Source of the DNA: Candidatus Omnitrophota bacterium
GTDB taxonomy: Bacteria; Omnitrophota; Omnitrophia; Omnitrophales; Aquincolibacteriaceae
DNA: 6,825 nt
Assembly (NCBI GenBank): GCA_023246985.1
Contig: JAHFHJ010000080.1
Span: forward strand, 1 to 6,825
Direction: 5' to 3'
Shown here: positions 1-6,304 of the stretch, one piece after another
Layout of the letters: each line of letters opens with the position of its first letter
Position numbering within the stretch: position 1 is the stretch's first letter
Program-made: the position numbers and the translations under genes
The notes under the pieces: generated by a model
What the model was told of the DNA's origin: nothing
Databases searched by the model: none
The model's input: only the letters and a program-made list of their open reading frames with translations

Positions 1-20
1 TGTCGTACAGAGTTATTTCT

Positions 21-48
21 TTGCCTCAGGGCGGGTTTTCCGTATAAT
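21..48 (+). promoter_or_regulatory. Predicted sigma70-type promoter of rpsU
   Basis: A perfect TATAAT lies at 43-48 and TTGCCT (4 of 6 matches to TTGACA) at 21-26, with a 16-base spacer. Transcription would begin near 55, leaving a leader of about 35 bases before the GTG start of rpsU. GGCGG and CCGCC flank the -10 box as a short inverted repeat, which could be an operator or chance. The -10 is strong evidence; the -35 is weaker. Confidence 0.6.
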
Positions 49-89
49 ACCGCCTCCATTAACCCACATATGAGAGAAGGTGAAACCGA

Positions 90-269
90 GTGTTAAAAGT
101 CGATGTTGGAAATCACGAGCCGCTTGAGCGGGCCTTGAAGCGCCTGAAAAAGAAGATGGAACGCGAAGGGATCCTGAAGATCCTGAAGGCGCGGAAGAAT
201 TACGAAAAGCCCAGCGAGAAGAGGCGTCGTAAGTCCCGCATGTCCAAATCCCGTAAGTTCAGCTTCTAA
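90..269 (+). CDS. rpsU: 30S ribosomal protein S21
   Basis: Encodes a 59-residue, very basic protein of the small ribosomal subunit. S21 sits near the 3' end of 16S rRNA and helps initiation. The family pattern is plain: a V-x-V start, EPLERALKRLKKK at residues 10-22, REGIL at 25-29, then YEKPSEKRRRKSR at 38-50 and a short basic tail. It is shorter than the 71-residue E. coli protein, within the range of compact S21 forms. The start is GTG at 90, supported by AGAAGG at 75-80 nine bases upstream and by alignment with the family N-terminus. It is the first gene after a good promoter and is followed in the same direction by hisS after a structured 213-base gap. No clear U-tract terminator separates them, so read-through into hisS is plausible. 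Confidence 0.96.
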   Translation: MLKVDVGNHEPLERALKRLKKKMEREGILKILKARKNYEKPSEKRRRKSRMSKSRKFSF

Positions 270-482
270 TACCGTTCTCCGTCCATCCCGTGCCAGGCTC
301 GCGGGCCCGGCACTCGAAGGGGGTTCAGACCCCGCAGCTACGGTGGTGCACCTGCACAATTTCCGCGAATTTCCATGTTGTGGAAACGCGCTTCTTCTTT
401 TAATATGATGAACATTTGATGAAGAAGCGATGACGCTTCGAGCGCAGGCGGGGAATGAAAGGGCAGCGGTGTTCCACCACTT
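270..482 (+). promoter_or_regulatory. Hairpin-rich leader between rpsU and hisS
   Basis: This gap holds a series of hairpins. At 290-313, GTGCC pairs with GGCAC around a GGCT/GGCC inner stem and a CGCG tetraloop. At 320-333, GGGG pairs with CCCC. At 364-390, CGCG plus TTTCCA pairs with TGGAAA plus CGCG. At 389-429, CGCTTCTTC pairs with GAAGAAGCG over a 23-base loop. At 424-439, GAAGCG pairs with CGCTTC over ATGA. The last three share bases, so they cannot all form together. None is followed by a U-tract. TAATAT/TATGAT at 401-409 might be a -10 box but lacks a convincing -35. I looked for a T-box (the GGTGG-containing antiterminator) and did not find one. An attenuation or translation-control role is inference. 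Confidence 0.4.
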
Positions 483-1781
483 ATGACGGCAAAATACCAG
501 GGCTTTCCGGGGATGGACGACATCCTTCCGGGTGAAATCGAAAAATGGCAATGGATCGAAGAGAAAGCCCGCGTCTTCTTCGATGCTTCCGGATTTAAAG
601 AGATTCGCACGCCGCTCCTCGAACCCACCGAGCTTTTCGTCCGTTCCATCGGGCAGGCGAGCGACATCGTCCACAAAGAGATGTTCTCCCTTAAAGACCG
701 CGGCGATCGGGATATGACACTTCGCCCCGAAATGACCGCCTCCGTCACGCGTTCCGTAATTGAAAATGGCCTCCTCACACAAGCAAAATTCCTCAAGCTT
801 TATTACATGGGCCCCATGTTCCGCGCCGAGCGCCCTCAGGCCGGCCGCAAGCGCCAGTTCCATCAGATGGGCGTCGAGATCATTAACAAAAGCAACATTG
901 GCGGATTCCAAGTCGATTTCGAAGTTATCTTTCAACTTTGTTCTTTTCTTCGCTATGTTGGACTTACGAACTTTCATCTTCGATTAAATGATTTGGGAAA
1001 TGTTAGCGACCAACAACAATTAGTTTTCAAACTAAAGCGGTATTTTTTTCAAGAAAAATCAAAGCTTTGTTCAGATTGTCATTATCGATTGGATAAAAAC
1101 GTGCTTCGAATTTTTGATTGCAAAAACAAGAACTGCCAGCCCGTCATTGATAAAGTTCCCTGGGACCAAATGACTCCTCTGAGTGACAAATTTAAAACTT
1201 TGGGTGATTGTATTAAATCCAGTTCTGTCATGGACCGTCCTATTCCCTTTGAGATTGATCGTCGCCTTGTGCGCGGGCTCGATTATTACAATGGGATCGT
1301 TTTCGAGATTACGGCCGAAGGTCTCGGGGCGCAGAACGCCGTGGCCGGAGGCGGGCGTTATGACCGTCTTTATCAAGACCTCGGCGGAAATGCGACTCCC
1401 TGCACGGGATTCAGTATCGGGATGGAACGGCTTTTGATCGCCCTTGAGGCGCAGGATCCCAAAGCGTTCGAAGCGCTCAAAGGGCGGAAAGTTTATTTCG
1501 CGCCGCTTGAAGACAATCCCGGGATTCTGGAGTTTTGCCGGGAAGAAGCGATCCGGCTGCGTGAAGCGGGGATCCGGATCGAAACGGGGCACGGGATCTT
1601 TTCGCTGAGCCAGCATTTAAAGAAAGCGAATCAACAAGGGGGCCGGTTCGTGGTGATCGTGGGACCGGACGAATGGAGTCAGCGGAGCGTGCTGGTGAAA
1701 GATCTCGAAAAGAGAGAGCAGACGGAAGTTCCATTGGAGCGGATCTTGAGTCATTTGAAAAAGGCGATGCGCTTATGTTGA
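483..1781 (+). CDS. hisS: Histidyl-tRNA synthetase (HisRS)
   Basis: A 432-residue class II synthetase that charges tRNA-His with histidine using ATP in the cytoplasm. The N-terminus (PGMDDILP, residues 9-16) is typical. The motif 1 region is around 41-52 (IRTPLLEPTELF). Motif 2 runs from about 108 to 131 (FRAERPQAGRKRQFHQ at 113-128). The insertion domain carries four cysteines: CSDC at 196-199, then C213 and C218. The histidine-binding signature LVRGLDYY is at 262-269, motif 3 GFSIGMERL at 309-317, and the anticodon-binding domain from about 335 to the end. Length is normal for the family. The ATG at 483 fits the family N-terminus, although no good Shine-Dalgarno precedes it, which may matter given the structured leader. 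The end overlaps aspS by seven bases. Bases of roughly 885-1260 are far richer in A+T than the rest of the gene, as described separately. Confidence 0.97.
   Translation: MTAKYQGFPGMDDILPGEIEKWQWIEEKARVFFDASGFKEIRTPLLEPTELFVRSIGQASDIVHKEMFSLKDRGDRDMTLRPEMTASVTRSVIENGLLTQAKFLKLYYMGPMFRAERPQAGRKRQFHQMGVEIINKSNIGGFQVDFEVIFQLCSFLRYVGLTNFHLRLNDLGNVSDQQQLVFKLKRYFFQEKSKLCSDCHYRLDKNVLRIFDCKNKNCQPVIDKVPWDQMTPLSDKFKTLGDCIKSSSVMDRPIPFEIDRRLVRGLDYYNGIVFEITAEGLGAQNAVAGGGRYDRLYQDLGGNATPCTGFSIGMERLLIALEAQDPKAFEALKGRKVYFAPLEDNPGILEFCREEAIRLREAGIRIETGHGIFSLSQHLKKANQQGGRFVVIVGPDEWSQRSVLVKDLEKREQTEVPLERILSHLKKAMRLC
885..1260 (+). other. AT-rich mosaic-like block inside hisS (insertion domain)
   Basis: Hand counts give 59 G+C in 180 bases (33%) for 961-1140, 38% for 901-960 and 40-42% for 1141-1260. 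The bases just before (781-900) are 53-55% and 1321-1380 is 65%. Codons switch to AAA, TTT, ATT, GAT and TTA, then return to the GC-rich local style. The reading frame stays open and all HisRS motifs remain intact. The block covers residues of about 135-259, between motif 2 and the LVRGLDYY signature. Composition is seen directly; import by homologous recombination is inference. Confidence 0.6.
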
Positions 1782-3562
1782 GAACGGCGACCTGCGGGGA
1801 GTTGAACAAAAGTTTTGTCGGGAAAACCGAAACCTTAACGGGGTGGGTGGATACCCGCCGCGATCACGGCGGCCTGATCTTTGTGGATCTGCGCGACCGT
1901 TGGGGCATCACCCAGATCGTTTTAAATCCTCAGGCCGATCCCGGGATGCATAAAAAGGCGGAATCGCTGCGCTCGGAATTCGTGATCCGCGTCAAGGGGA
2001 AAGTCAGTCAGCGACCGGCCGGTACCGTCAATGCCAGGATCCCGACCGGAGAGATCGAGCTCCAAGCCGAAGAGCTGGAGATCTTGAACGCCTGCCTTCC
2101 GATGCCTTTTGGGCTGGAAGAAAATAATGTGGGCGAAGAACTTCGGTTAGAGTACCGTTTTCTCGACCTGCGACGGCGCGAGATGGTCGAGAATCTTACC
2201 TTTCGCCACCGCGTGCTCAAACTGGTGCATGAATATCTGGATAAACAAGGTTTTATCGAGGTGGAGACGCCCTATCTGACGAAGAGCACTCCGGAAGGCG
2301 CGCGCGATTTTCTTGTGCCGTCGCGTTTAAATCCGGGAACGTTCTACGCGCTCCCGCAATCGCCTCAGCTTTTCAAGCAAATCCTAATGATCTCGGGCTA
2401 TGATCGCTACTACCAGATCGCGCGCTGCTTTCGCGATGAGGATCTCCGCAAAGACCGCCAGCCCGAACACACCCAGATCGATCTTGAAATGTCCTTTATT
2501 GAGGAAGACGACATTATGGGGGTCGTGGAGGGAATGGTGGCGCATATTTTTAAACATGCCCGGCAGATCGATCTCCGGCTGCCGCTGCGTCGCATGAGTT
2601 ACCAGGAGGCCATGGAAAAATATGGTTCTGACAAGCCGGATCTCCGTTATGGGATGGAGCTCCGGGATCTGACGCCGGTTTTCGAAAAAAGCGGATTCAA
2701 GATCTTCGATCAAACCATCGAAGGCGGAGGGCAGATCCGCGGGATTTGTTTCACGCCGCCTGCGGGCGTGGAATTTTCGCGCAAGGATTTTGACGACCTC
2801 ACTCAATGGATCAAAACTTACGGGCCCAAAGGGTTGGCATGGTTTAAAGTGACGGGGCTGGATCAGGTCGAATCGCCGATCCAAAAGTTCTTTGACGCGG
2901 CACGCATCAAGAAAATGATCCAGATCCTTGGCGCGCAACCGGGGGATATCCTTTTTTTGGTGGCCGACGCGTTTAAAGTTGCGGCGGCGTCGCTGGGAGC
3001 GCTTCGGTGTTTCCTTGCCGAAAAATACGGCAAGGTTCCGGAGGGGAAGTTCGAGCTTCTTTGGGTCGTGGATTTTCCGCTTTTCGATTGGAATCAAGAG
3101 GAGCAGCGCTGCGATGCCTGCCATCATCCGTTCACCTCGCCCAAACCGGAGGATGTTCCGATGCTGGATAAGGATCCGCTGAAGGCGCGGGCGCGGGCCT
3201 ATGACTTGATCATCAACGGCACGGAGACGGGCGGAGGCAGTATCCGCATCCACGACCGCGCGGTGCAGTCCAAGATCTTCCAGCTTTTGAATTTCACGCC
3301 CCAGCAGGCCGAGGCGCAGTTCGGATTTCTTTTGAAGGCCCTTTCATACGGCGCGCCTCCTCATGGGGGACTCGCGATCGGCGTGGACCGTCTTATCACG
3401 CTTCTGATGAACCGCGATTCGATCCGGGAAGTCATCGCGTTTCCCAAAACGCAGAAGGGGACTTGCCTGATGACGGAGGCGCCTTCCGCGGCGACAGAGA
3501 GACAGCTTAAGGAGCTCAACCTCGACGCCAAAAAGATGTGGCTGGAACGGCCTAAAACATAA
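1775..3562 (+). CDS. aspS: Aspartyl-tRNA synthetase, bacterial type, probably non-discriminating (AspRS)
   Basis: A 595-residue class IIb synthetase that attaches aspartate to tRNA-Asp. An OB-fold anticodon domain occupies about 1-108. Motif 1 lies near 159-184 (FIEVETPYLTKSTPEGARDF at 160-179). The QSPQLFKQ stretch is at 195-202. Motif 2 is at about 213-239 (YQIARCFRDEDLRKDRQPEH within it). The bacterial GAD insertion spans roughly 290-420, GGGSIRIH is at 486-493, and motif 3 GLAIGVDRL is at 532-540. Length matches bacterial AspRS. His31 in RRDHGG and Gly83 in RPAGTVN match residues known from enzymes that also charge tRNA-Asn, so the organism may make Asn-tRNA through GatCAB. This is inference from two positions. 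The ATG at 1775 overlaps the hisS stop (ATGTTGA), with a weak AAGG at 1761-1764, suggesting translational coupling to hisS. An in-frame upstream extension exists but lies inside hisS and lacks family similarity. Confidence 0.97.
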   Translation: MLRTATCGELNKSFVGKTETLTGWVDTRRDHGGLIFVDLRDRWGITQIVLNPQADPGMHKKAESLRSEFVIRVKGKVSQRPAGTVNARIPTGEIELQAEELEILNACLPMPFGLEENNVGEELRLEYRFLDLRRREMVENLTFRHRVLKLVHEYLDKQGFIEVETPYLTKSTPEGARDFLVPSRLNPGTFYALPQSPQLFKQILMISGYDRYYQIARCFRDEDLRKDRQPEHTQIDLEMSFIEEDDIMGVVEGMVAHIFKHARQIDLRLPLRRMSYQEAMEKYGSDKPDLRYGMELRDLTPVFEKSGFKIFDQTIEGGGQIRGICFTPPAGVEFSRKDFDDLTQWIKTYGPKGLAWFKVTGLDQVESPIQKFFDAARIKKMIQILGAQPGDILFLVADAFKVAAASLGALRCFLAEKYGKVPEGKFELLWVVDFPLFDWNQEEQRCDACHHPFTSPKPEDVPMLDKDPLKARARAYDLIINGTETGGGSIRIHDRAVQSKIFQLLNFTPQQAEAQFGFLLKALSYGAPPHGGLAIGVDRLITLLMNRDSIREVIAFPKTQKGTCLMTEAPSAATERQLKELNLDAKKMWLERPKT

Positions 3563-3576
3563 AAAGGGAAACAACC

Positions 3577-4533
3577 TTGCAAAAACTCATCAAGCTGCAC
3601 TCGAACGCGGAAGCGAGCGCTCTGTACGGGAGTCTGGACAAGAATGTTCGGCAGGCGGAGAAGGATTACCGCGTCAAGGTCGTGGCGCGCAACGATAAGC
3701 TGAAGATCATGGGCGATAAGAAAAACGTTGAGGACGCCATGCGATTCTTCACGCGGATCCTCGAAGGAGCGCGCAAAGGGTACCGCGCTCCGGTGATAGC
3801 GGGCGCGGAAACGGAAGCCAAGCCCGAAGTGAAAATTGAAGCGTCCGCGCGCGGAGGGATCCATTTTTTCCATCGCGGAAAAGTGATCCAGGCGCGTAGC
3901 GAAAACCAGCTTGCCTATCTGAAGGCGATGCAGACGAAGGATATCGTGATCGGGATCGGTCCCGCCGGTACCGGGAAAACCTATTTGGCCATGGCGGCGG
4001 CGGTTGAAGCGCTTAAGAAAAAATATGTAGCTCGCATCATCTTGACGCGTCCCGCGGTCGAGGCCGGTGAAAATCTCGGATTTTTGCCGGGGGATCTTGC
4101 GGCCAAGGTGAACCCGTATCTCCGTCCGCTTTACGACGCGCTTTATGATATGCTGGAATTTGATGAAGTGGCCCGCTACACGGAGCGCGGGGCGATCGAA
4201 ATCGCTCCGATCGCTTACATGCGGGGACGTACGCTCAATGATTCTTATGTGATCCTCGATGAGGCCCAGAACTGCACGCACAACCAGATGAAGATGTTCC
4301 TGACGCGTTTGGGACAAACCTCCAAGGGCGTGATCACGGGAGACATCACGCAGATCGATCTTCCGTCGGCGAAGAAATCCGGACTCATCGAGATCCGCAA
4401 TATCCTCGCGGATATCCCGGGCATCCAGTTCATCTACCTGAATGAGACGGATGTCGTGCGTCACCCGCTCGTGCAAGAAATCATTAAAGCGTATGACAAG
4501 CACGAGCGGAAAAAAGCCCAGGAAGAATCCTGA
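3577..4533 (+). CDS. phoH: PhoH-like (YbeZ-type) P-loop ATPase
   Basis: A 318-residue cytoplasmic nucleotide-binding protein of the PhoH/YbeZ family. An N-terminal KH-like module (about residues 1-65, with KLKIMGDKKNVEDAMRFF at 41-58) suggests RNA contact. The ATPase core has Walker A GPAGTGKT at 128-135, the conserved TRPAVEAGENLGFLPGD at 157-173, and Walker B VILDEAQN at 225-232. GDITQIDLP at 255-263 follows as the sensor-like motif. Family members are linked to rRNA maturation and usually sit next to ybeY, as here; the exact biochemical role is not firmly settled. The start is TTG at 3577, six bases after AAAAAGGGAA (3561-3570), and fits the family N-terminus. It begins 14 bases after aspS and ends 40 bases before ybeY. 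The charged C-terminus (HERKKAQEES) looks unstructured. Confidence 0.95.
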   Translation: MQKLIKLHSNAEASALYGSLDKNVRQAEKDYRVKVVARNDKLKIMGDKKNVEDAMRFFTRILEGARKGYRAPVIAGAETEAKPEVKIEASARGGIHFFHRGKVIQARSENQLAYLKAMQTKDIVIGIGPAGTGKTYLAMAAAVEALKKKYVARIILTRPAVEAGENLGFLPGDLAAKVNPYLRPLYDALYDMLEFDEVARYTERGAIEIAPIAYMRGRTLNDSYVILDEAQNCTHNQMKMFLTRLGQTSKGVITGDITQIDLPSAKKSGLIEIRNILADIPGIQFIYLNETDVVRHPLVQEIIKAYDKHERKKAQEES

Positions 4534-4573
4534 CCCTTGTTTTCGGAACCAGCGGCTTGGGGGAGGTCCTTTC

Positions 4574-5059
4574 ATGGCGTCTGAGATCTATCTGAAGCAG
4601 GAATGTCCGAGGATCCAGGTCTCCGAGGGAATGCTCAAAAAGATCGCTGGGAAGATCCTAAAAGACCTGGGTTTCAAGAAAGCGGCGCTGAGCGTGCTTC
4701 TCGTGGACACTTCCGAGATGCGCAAGCTCAACCGCCGTTATCTCCGGCACGCGTGGTCGACGGATGTCCTGGCCTTCAGCCGGCAGACATCCCCCCGGCG
4801 CCTGAAGGAAAAGGTTCCCGCGCAAGTATTCCCCCGCAAGGATTTCGATTTTCTTGGAGACATCGCGCTCTGTCTGCCAAAGATCCGCGCTCAAGCCAAA
4901 GAATACGAGCATACCTTCGAAGAAGAACTCCATTATTGTCTCTGCCACGGGATTTTGCATCTCCTGGGATATGAGGACAAGAACCGCGCGGCGTTCAAGA
5001 AGATGCACCGCATGCAGCGCCAGATCCTTACGCGCGTCAAGCATCGCGCCTATCCCTAA
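4574..5059 (+). CDS. ybeY: Endoribonuclease YbeY (rRNA maturation factor)
   Basis: A 161-residue metal-dependent RNase of the UPF0054 family, involved in 16S rRNA 3'-end maturation and ribosome quality control. Visible family features are LNRRYL at 52-57, STDVLAFS at 62-69 (usually TDVLSF), GDIALC at 95-100, and the metal motif HGILHLLGYED at 125-135. Two histidines (125 and 129) are standard. The third ligand position, normally His in GYDH, is Asp135 here; Asp in this place is, from memory, also seen in some other phyla such as Bacteroidetes. Start ATG 4574 is chosen because GGGGGAGG (4559-4566) lies seven bases upstream and the length then suits the family. The region between STDVLAF and GDIAL is somewhat long and basic (PRRLKEK). 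It is last in the hisS-aspS-phoH-ybeY run and is followed by 454 non-coding bases. Confidence 0.95.
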   Translation: MASEIYLKQECPRIQVSEGMLKKIAGKILKDLGFKKAALSVLLVDTSEMRKLNRRYLRHAWSTDVLAFSRQTSPRRLKEKVPAQVFPRKDFDFLGDIALCLPKIRAQAKEYEHTFEEELHYCLCHGILHLLGYEDKNRAAFKKMHRMQRQILTRVKHRAYP

Positions 5060-5164
5060 TGAAATTGACTCTGCGAAAGCCGAAAGCGAATCTGCGGAGG
5101 GAGCGCGGCCCCAAAAAATTCGCAATCCTAATTTCATAGAGTATCGTTTGATTCTTTCGTGTTA

Positions 5165-5240
5165 GTACCGTGTTTCTTTAATTTATAACGGTACACGGTA
5201 CAATACCGCGAACCTATGAGAACTTAAGAAACGCGGTATT
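5165..5240. repeat. Two adjoining 9-bp inverted repeats with heptamer copies
   Basis: GTACCGTGT (5165-5173) pairs perfectly with ACACGGTAC (5193-5201) over 19 bases. Directly next, AATACCGCG (5202-5210) pairs with CGCGGTATT (5232-5240) over 21 bases. ACGGTAC occurs twice in tandem (5188-5194 and 5195-5201) and once inverted (5165-5171). No T-run follows, so a simple intrinsic terminator is unlikely. It may be an RNA fold or an operator-like site. Confidence 0.65.
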
Positions 5241-5274
5241 AGCTATGGAGAAAATGCCGTCAGTCATTGAGGCG

Positions 5275-5343
5275 TAAGGGGGGACAAAAAGCATCGGTTG
5301 TCCTCGCCTTAACCCAAATGTGTCCCCAGAATTCACGGAATTC
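5275..5343. repeat. Small inverted-repeat element bounded by GGGGACA/TGTCCCC
   Basis: GGGGACA (5280-5286) and TGTCCCC (5321-5327) are inverted ends of a unit of about 48 bases. Inside, GGACAA (5282-5287) can instead pair with TTGTCC (5298-5303), with TAAGG/CCTTA (5275-5279/5307-5311) extending that stem. GAATTC follows twice, three bases apart (5329-5334 and 5338-5343). The TGTCCCCAGAATTC string resembles, from memory, ends of REP-like or MITE-like units linked to IS200-type transposases; no transposase is present here. Confidence 0.45.
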
Positions 5344-5348
5344 AGATG

Positions 5349-5375
5349 CCTATTCCAGACCGGGTCTGGAATGGG
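5349..5375. repeat. Palindrome upstream of recO (copy 1)
   Basis: ATTCCAGACC (5352-5361) and GGTCTGGAAT (5363-5372) form perfect 10-bp arms around a single G. With one T-G wobble the arms extend to 13 positions (5349-5375). The same core appears after recO at 6305-6331, so this is a dispersed repeat rather than a one-off hairpin. Confidence 0.8.
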
Positions 5376-5428
5376 GTGCGCTCTAACCCCATGAACCGGC
5401 CTTGCCGTACTTGCTCAAAGGAGCAAGT
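5371..5428. repeat. Two further stem-loops before recO
   Basis: ATGGGGT (5371-5377) pairs with ACCCCAT (5386-5392) over 8 bases; it shares its first bases with the neighbouring palindrome, so the two compete. ACTTGCTC (5409-5416) pairs with GAGCAAGT (5421-5428) over an AAAG tetraloop. Neither has a following U-tract. Confidence 0.55.
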
Positions 5429-5513
5429 GTCTTCCTCGCCAAGTCCACTTCAGGGATCGACCTGACGGGAGCAGGATTGAAAAGCCCGGAACAAATTAAA
5501 TAGGGATTATGTT

Positions 5514-6281
5514 ATGAGCATTCACAAGACCGAAGCCCTTGTTCTCAAGACCCTGCCGTTCCGTTCCAGCTCTCTTATCGTGACATTTTTTACGCCGCAG
5601 CTCGGAAAAGTGCGCGGGGTCGTGAAAGGCGTGCACCGGGAAGGGGAGATTCGCCAGGCCGGGTTCGAGCTTTTTACGCACGCGGAATATATTTTCTACG
5701 AAAAAAAACGCTCCGATCTTCATTTGATCTCCGAGGCTTCGATCCTGGAAAGCCATCACGCGCTTCGCGACCGTCTGGAGGGGATCGCGTATGCCAGCTA
5801 TTTTTGTGAGTTGGTGGACGAGCTGACCGAGGTACAGGACCCGCATCCCAGGATCTTTGATCTTTTGAAAGACAGCTTTCATTTTTTGCCCGTGATCCCG
5901 CCGCCGCGGCTTGAAACCGTTTTTGTAACACAACTTTTAAGGGAGATGGGATGGCTTCCTTTTCTTGAGAGCTGCCTGGAATGCGGCGCGAAACCTCTCG
6001 AGAAAGGCTTTTTTTCGATTCGGCACGGAGCGCTCATTTGTCACCGGTGCCGCGCCCAAGATACGGCGGCTCTGTCCCTAGGTTCCGGCGCGCTTTCGGT
6101 CCTGCGTTCCTACGGCAGGAATTCTTTGGCCGATTGCCTCCGCCAGTTCCAAAGCTCCCAAATCGAAAATCAGGTCAAAACTCTTATCACGGCCTTTCTC
6201 AACTACCGTCTTGGAAAAGTTCTCAAGACGCGCAAGTTCCTCGATTCCATCCGCTCGGTTCTATCCTGCGCAAACTCATAA
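5514..6281 (+). CDS. recO: DNA repair protein RecO
   Basis: A 255-residue recombination mediator. With RecR it helps load RecA on SSB-coated single-stranded DNA in the RecFOR pathway and anneals strands. The N-terminal OB-fold (about 1-80) begins with the familiar EALVLKTLPFRSSSLIVTFFT pattern, whose latter part includes the SSSLIVTFFTP stretch at 18-28, and GKVRGVVKGV at 31-40. The C-terminal helical domain contains a four-cysteine zinc site, C154-x2-C157 and C176-x2-C179, with FFSIRHGALICHRC leading to the second pair. Length is typical. Start ATG 5514 follows TAGGGATT with modest Shine-Dalgarno character; an ATG at 5509 is out of frame. RecO stands alone between two hairpin-rich gaps, each carrying a copy of the same palindrome. 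No dedicated promoter is evident; expression may depend on read-through from ybeY or an undetected promoter. Confidence 0.95.
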   Translation: MSIHKTEALVLKTLPFRSSSLIVTFFTPQLGKVRGVVKGVHREGEIRQAGFELFTHAEYIFYEKKRSDLHLISEASILESHHALRDRLEGIAYASYFCELVDELTEVQDPHPRIFDLLKDSFHFLPVIPPPRLETVFVTQLLREMGWLPFLESCLECGAKPLEKGFFSIRHGALICHRCRAQDTAALSLGSGALSVLRSYGRNSLADCLRQFQSSQIENQVKTLITAFLNYRLGKVLKTRKFLDSIRSVLSCANS

Positions 6282-6304
6282 ATTAGGATTTTCAAAGATG
6301 TCCT

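Larger units (their letters stand above)
5060..5513. other. Non-coding stretch between ybeY and recO, rich in hairpins
   Basis: No credible gene is visible in these 454 bases. The only ATG-initiated frames are very short (for instance 10 codons at 5245 and 39 codons at 5346, the latter read through a palindrome). From 5165 to 5428 the sequence is almost a continuous chain of hairpins and palindromes, listed separately. AGGG at 5502-5505 serves as a modest ribosome site for recO. I find no convincing promoter; TATAAC at 5184-5189 has no suitable -35. In many bacteria this place holds dgkA and era, which are absent here. It could be a structured RNA, a landing site for small repeats, or both. 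Confidence 0.6.

Noticed and set aside
70..96. Eight-codon frame overlapping the rpsU start
   Set aside because: It has no ribosome site of its own and consists mainly of the rpsU Shine-Dalgarno region; most likely chance.
310..356. GGGGTTCAGACCCC with nearby GCAC resembling a tRNA T-arm, or a GGTGGTGCACC string resembling a T-box
   Set aside because: No acceptor, D or anticodon arms can be formed around it, the T-loop consensus TTCRA is not met, and the T-box antiterminator consensus is absent.
93..977. Long minus-strand open frame opposite rpsU and hisS
   Set aside because: It is the antisense of well-identified genes in GC-rich DNA and shows no domain pattern. Other long frames opposite aspS, phoH and ybeY are rejected for the same reason.
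5165..5240. Intrinsic terminator of the ybeY transcript
   Set aside because: The stems have long loops and no following T-run, so a rho-independent terminator is not supported.
5346..5465. 39-codon plus-strand frame before recO
   Set aside because: It reads through a palindrome and a stem-loop, lacks a ribosome site and has no protein-like character.
5124..6290. 11-base inverted match AATCCTAATTT (5124-5134) and AAATTAGGATT (6280-6290) around recO, suggesting a mobile unit
   Set aside because: Eleven AT-rich bases over this distance can match by chance, there is no target duplication, and recO is a standard chromosomal gene.
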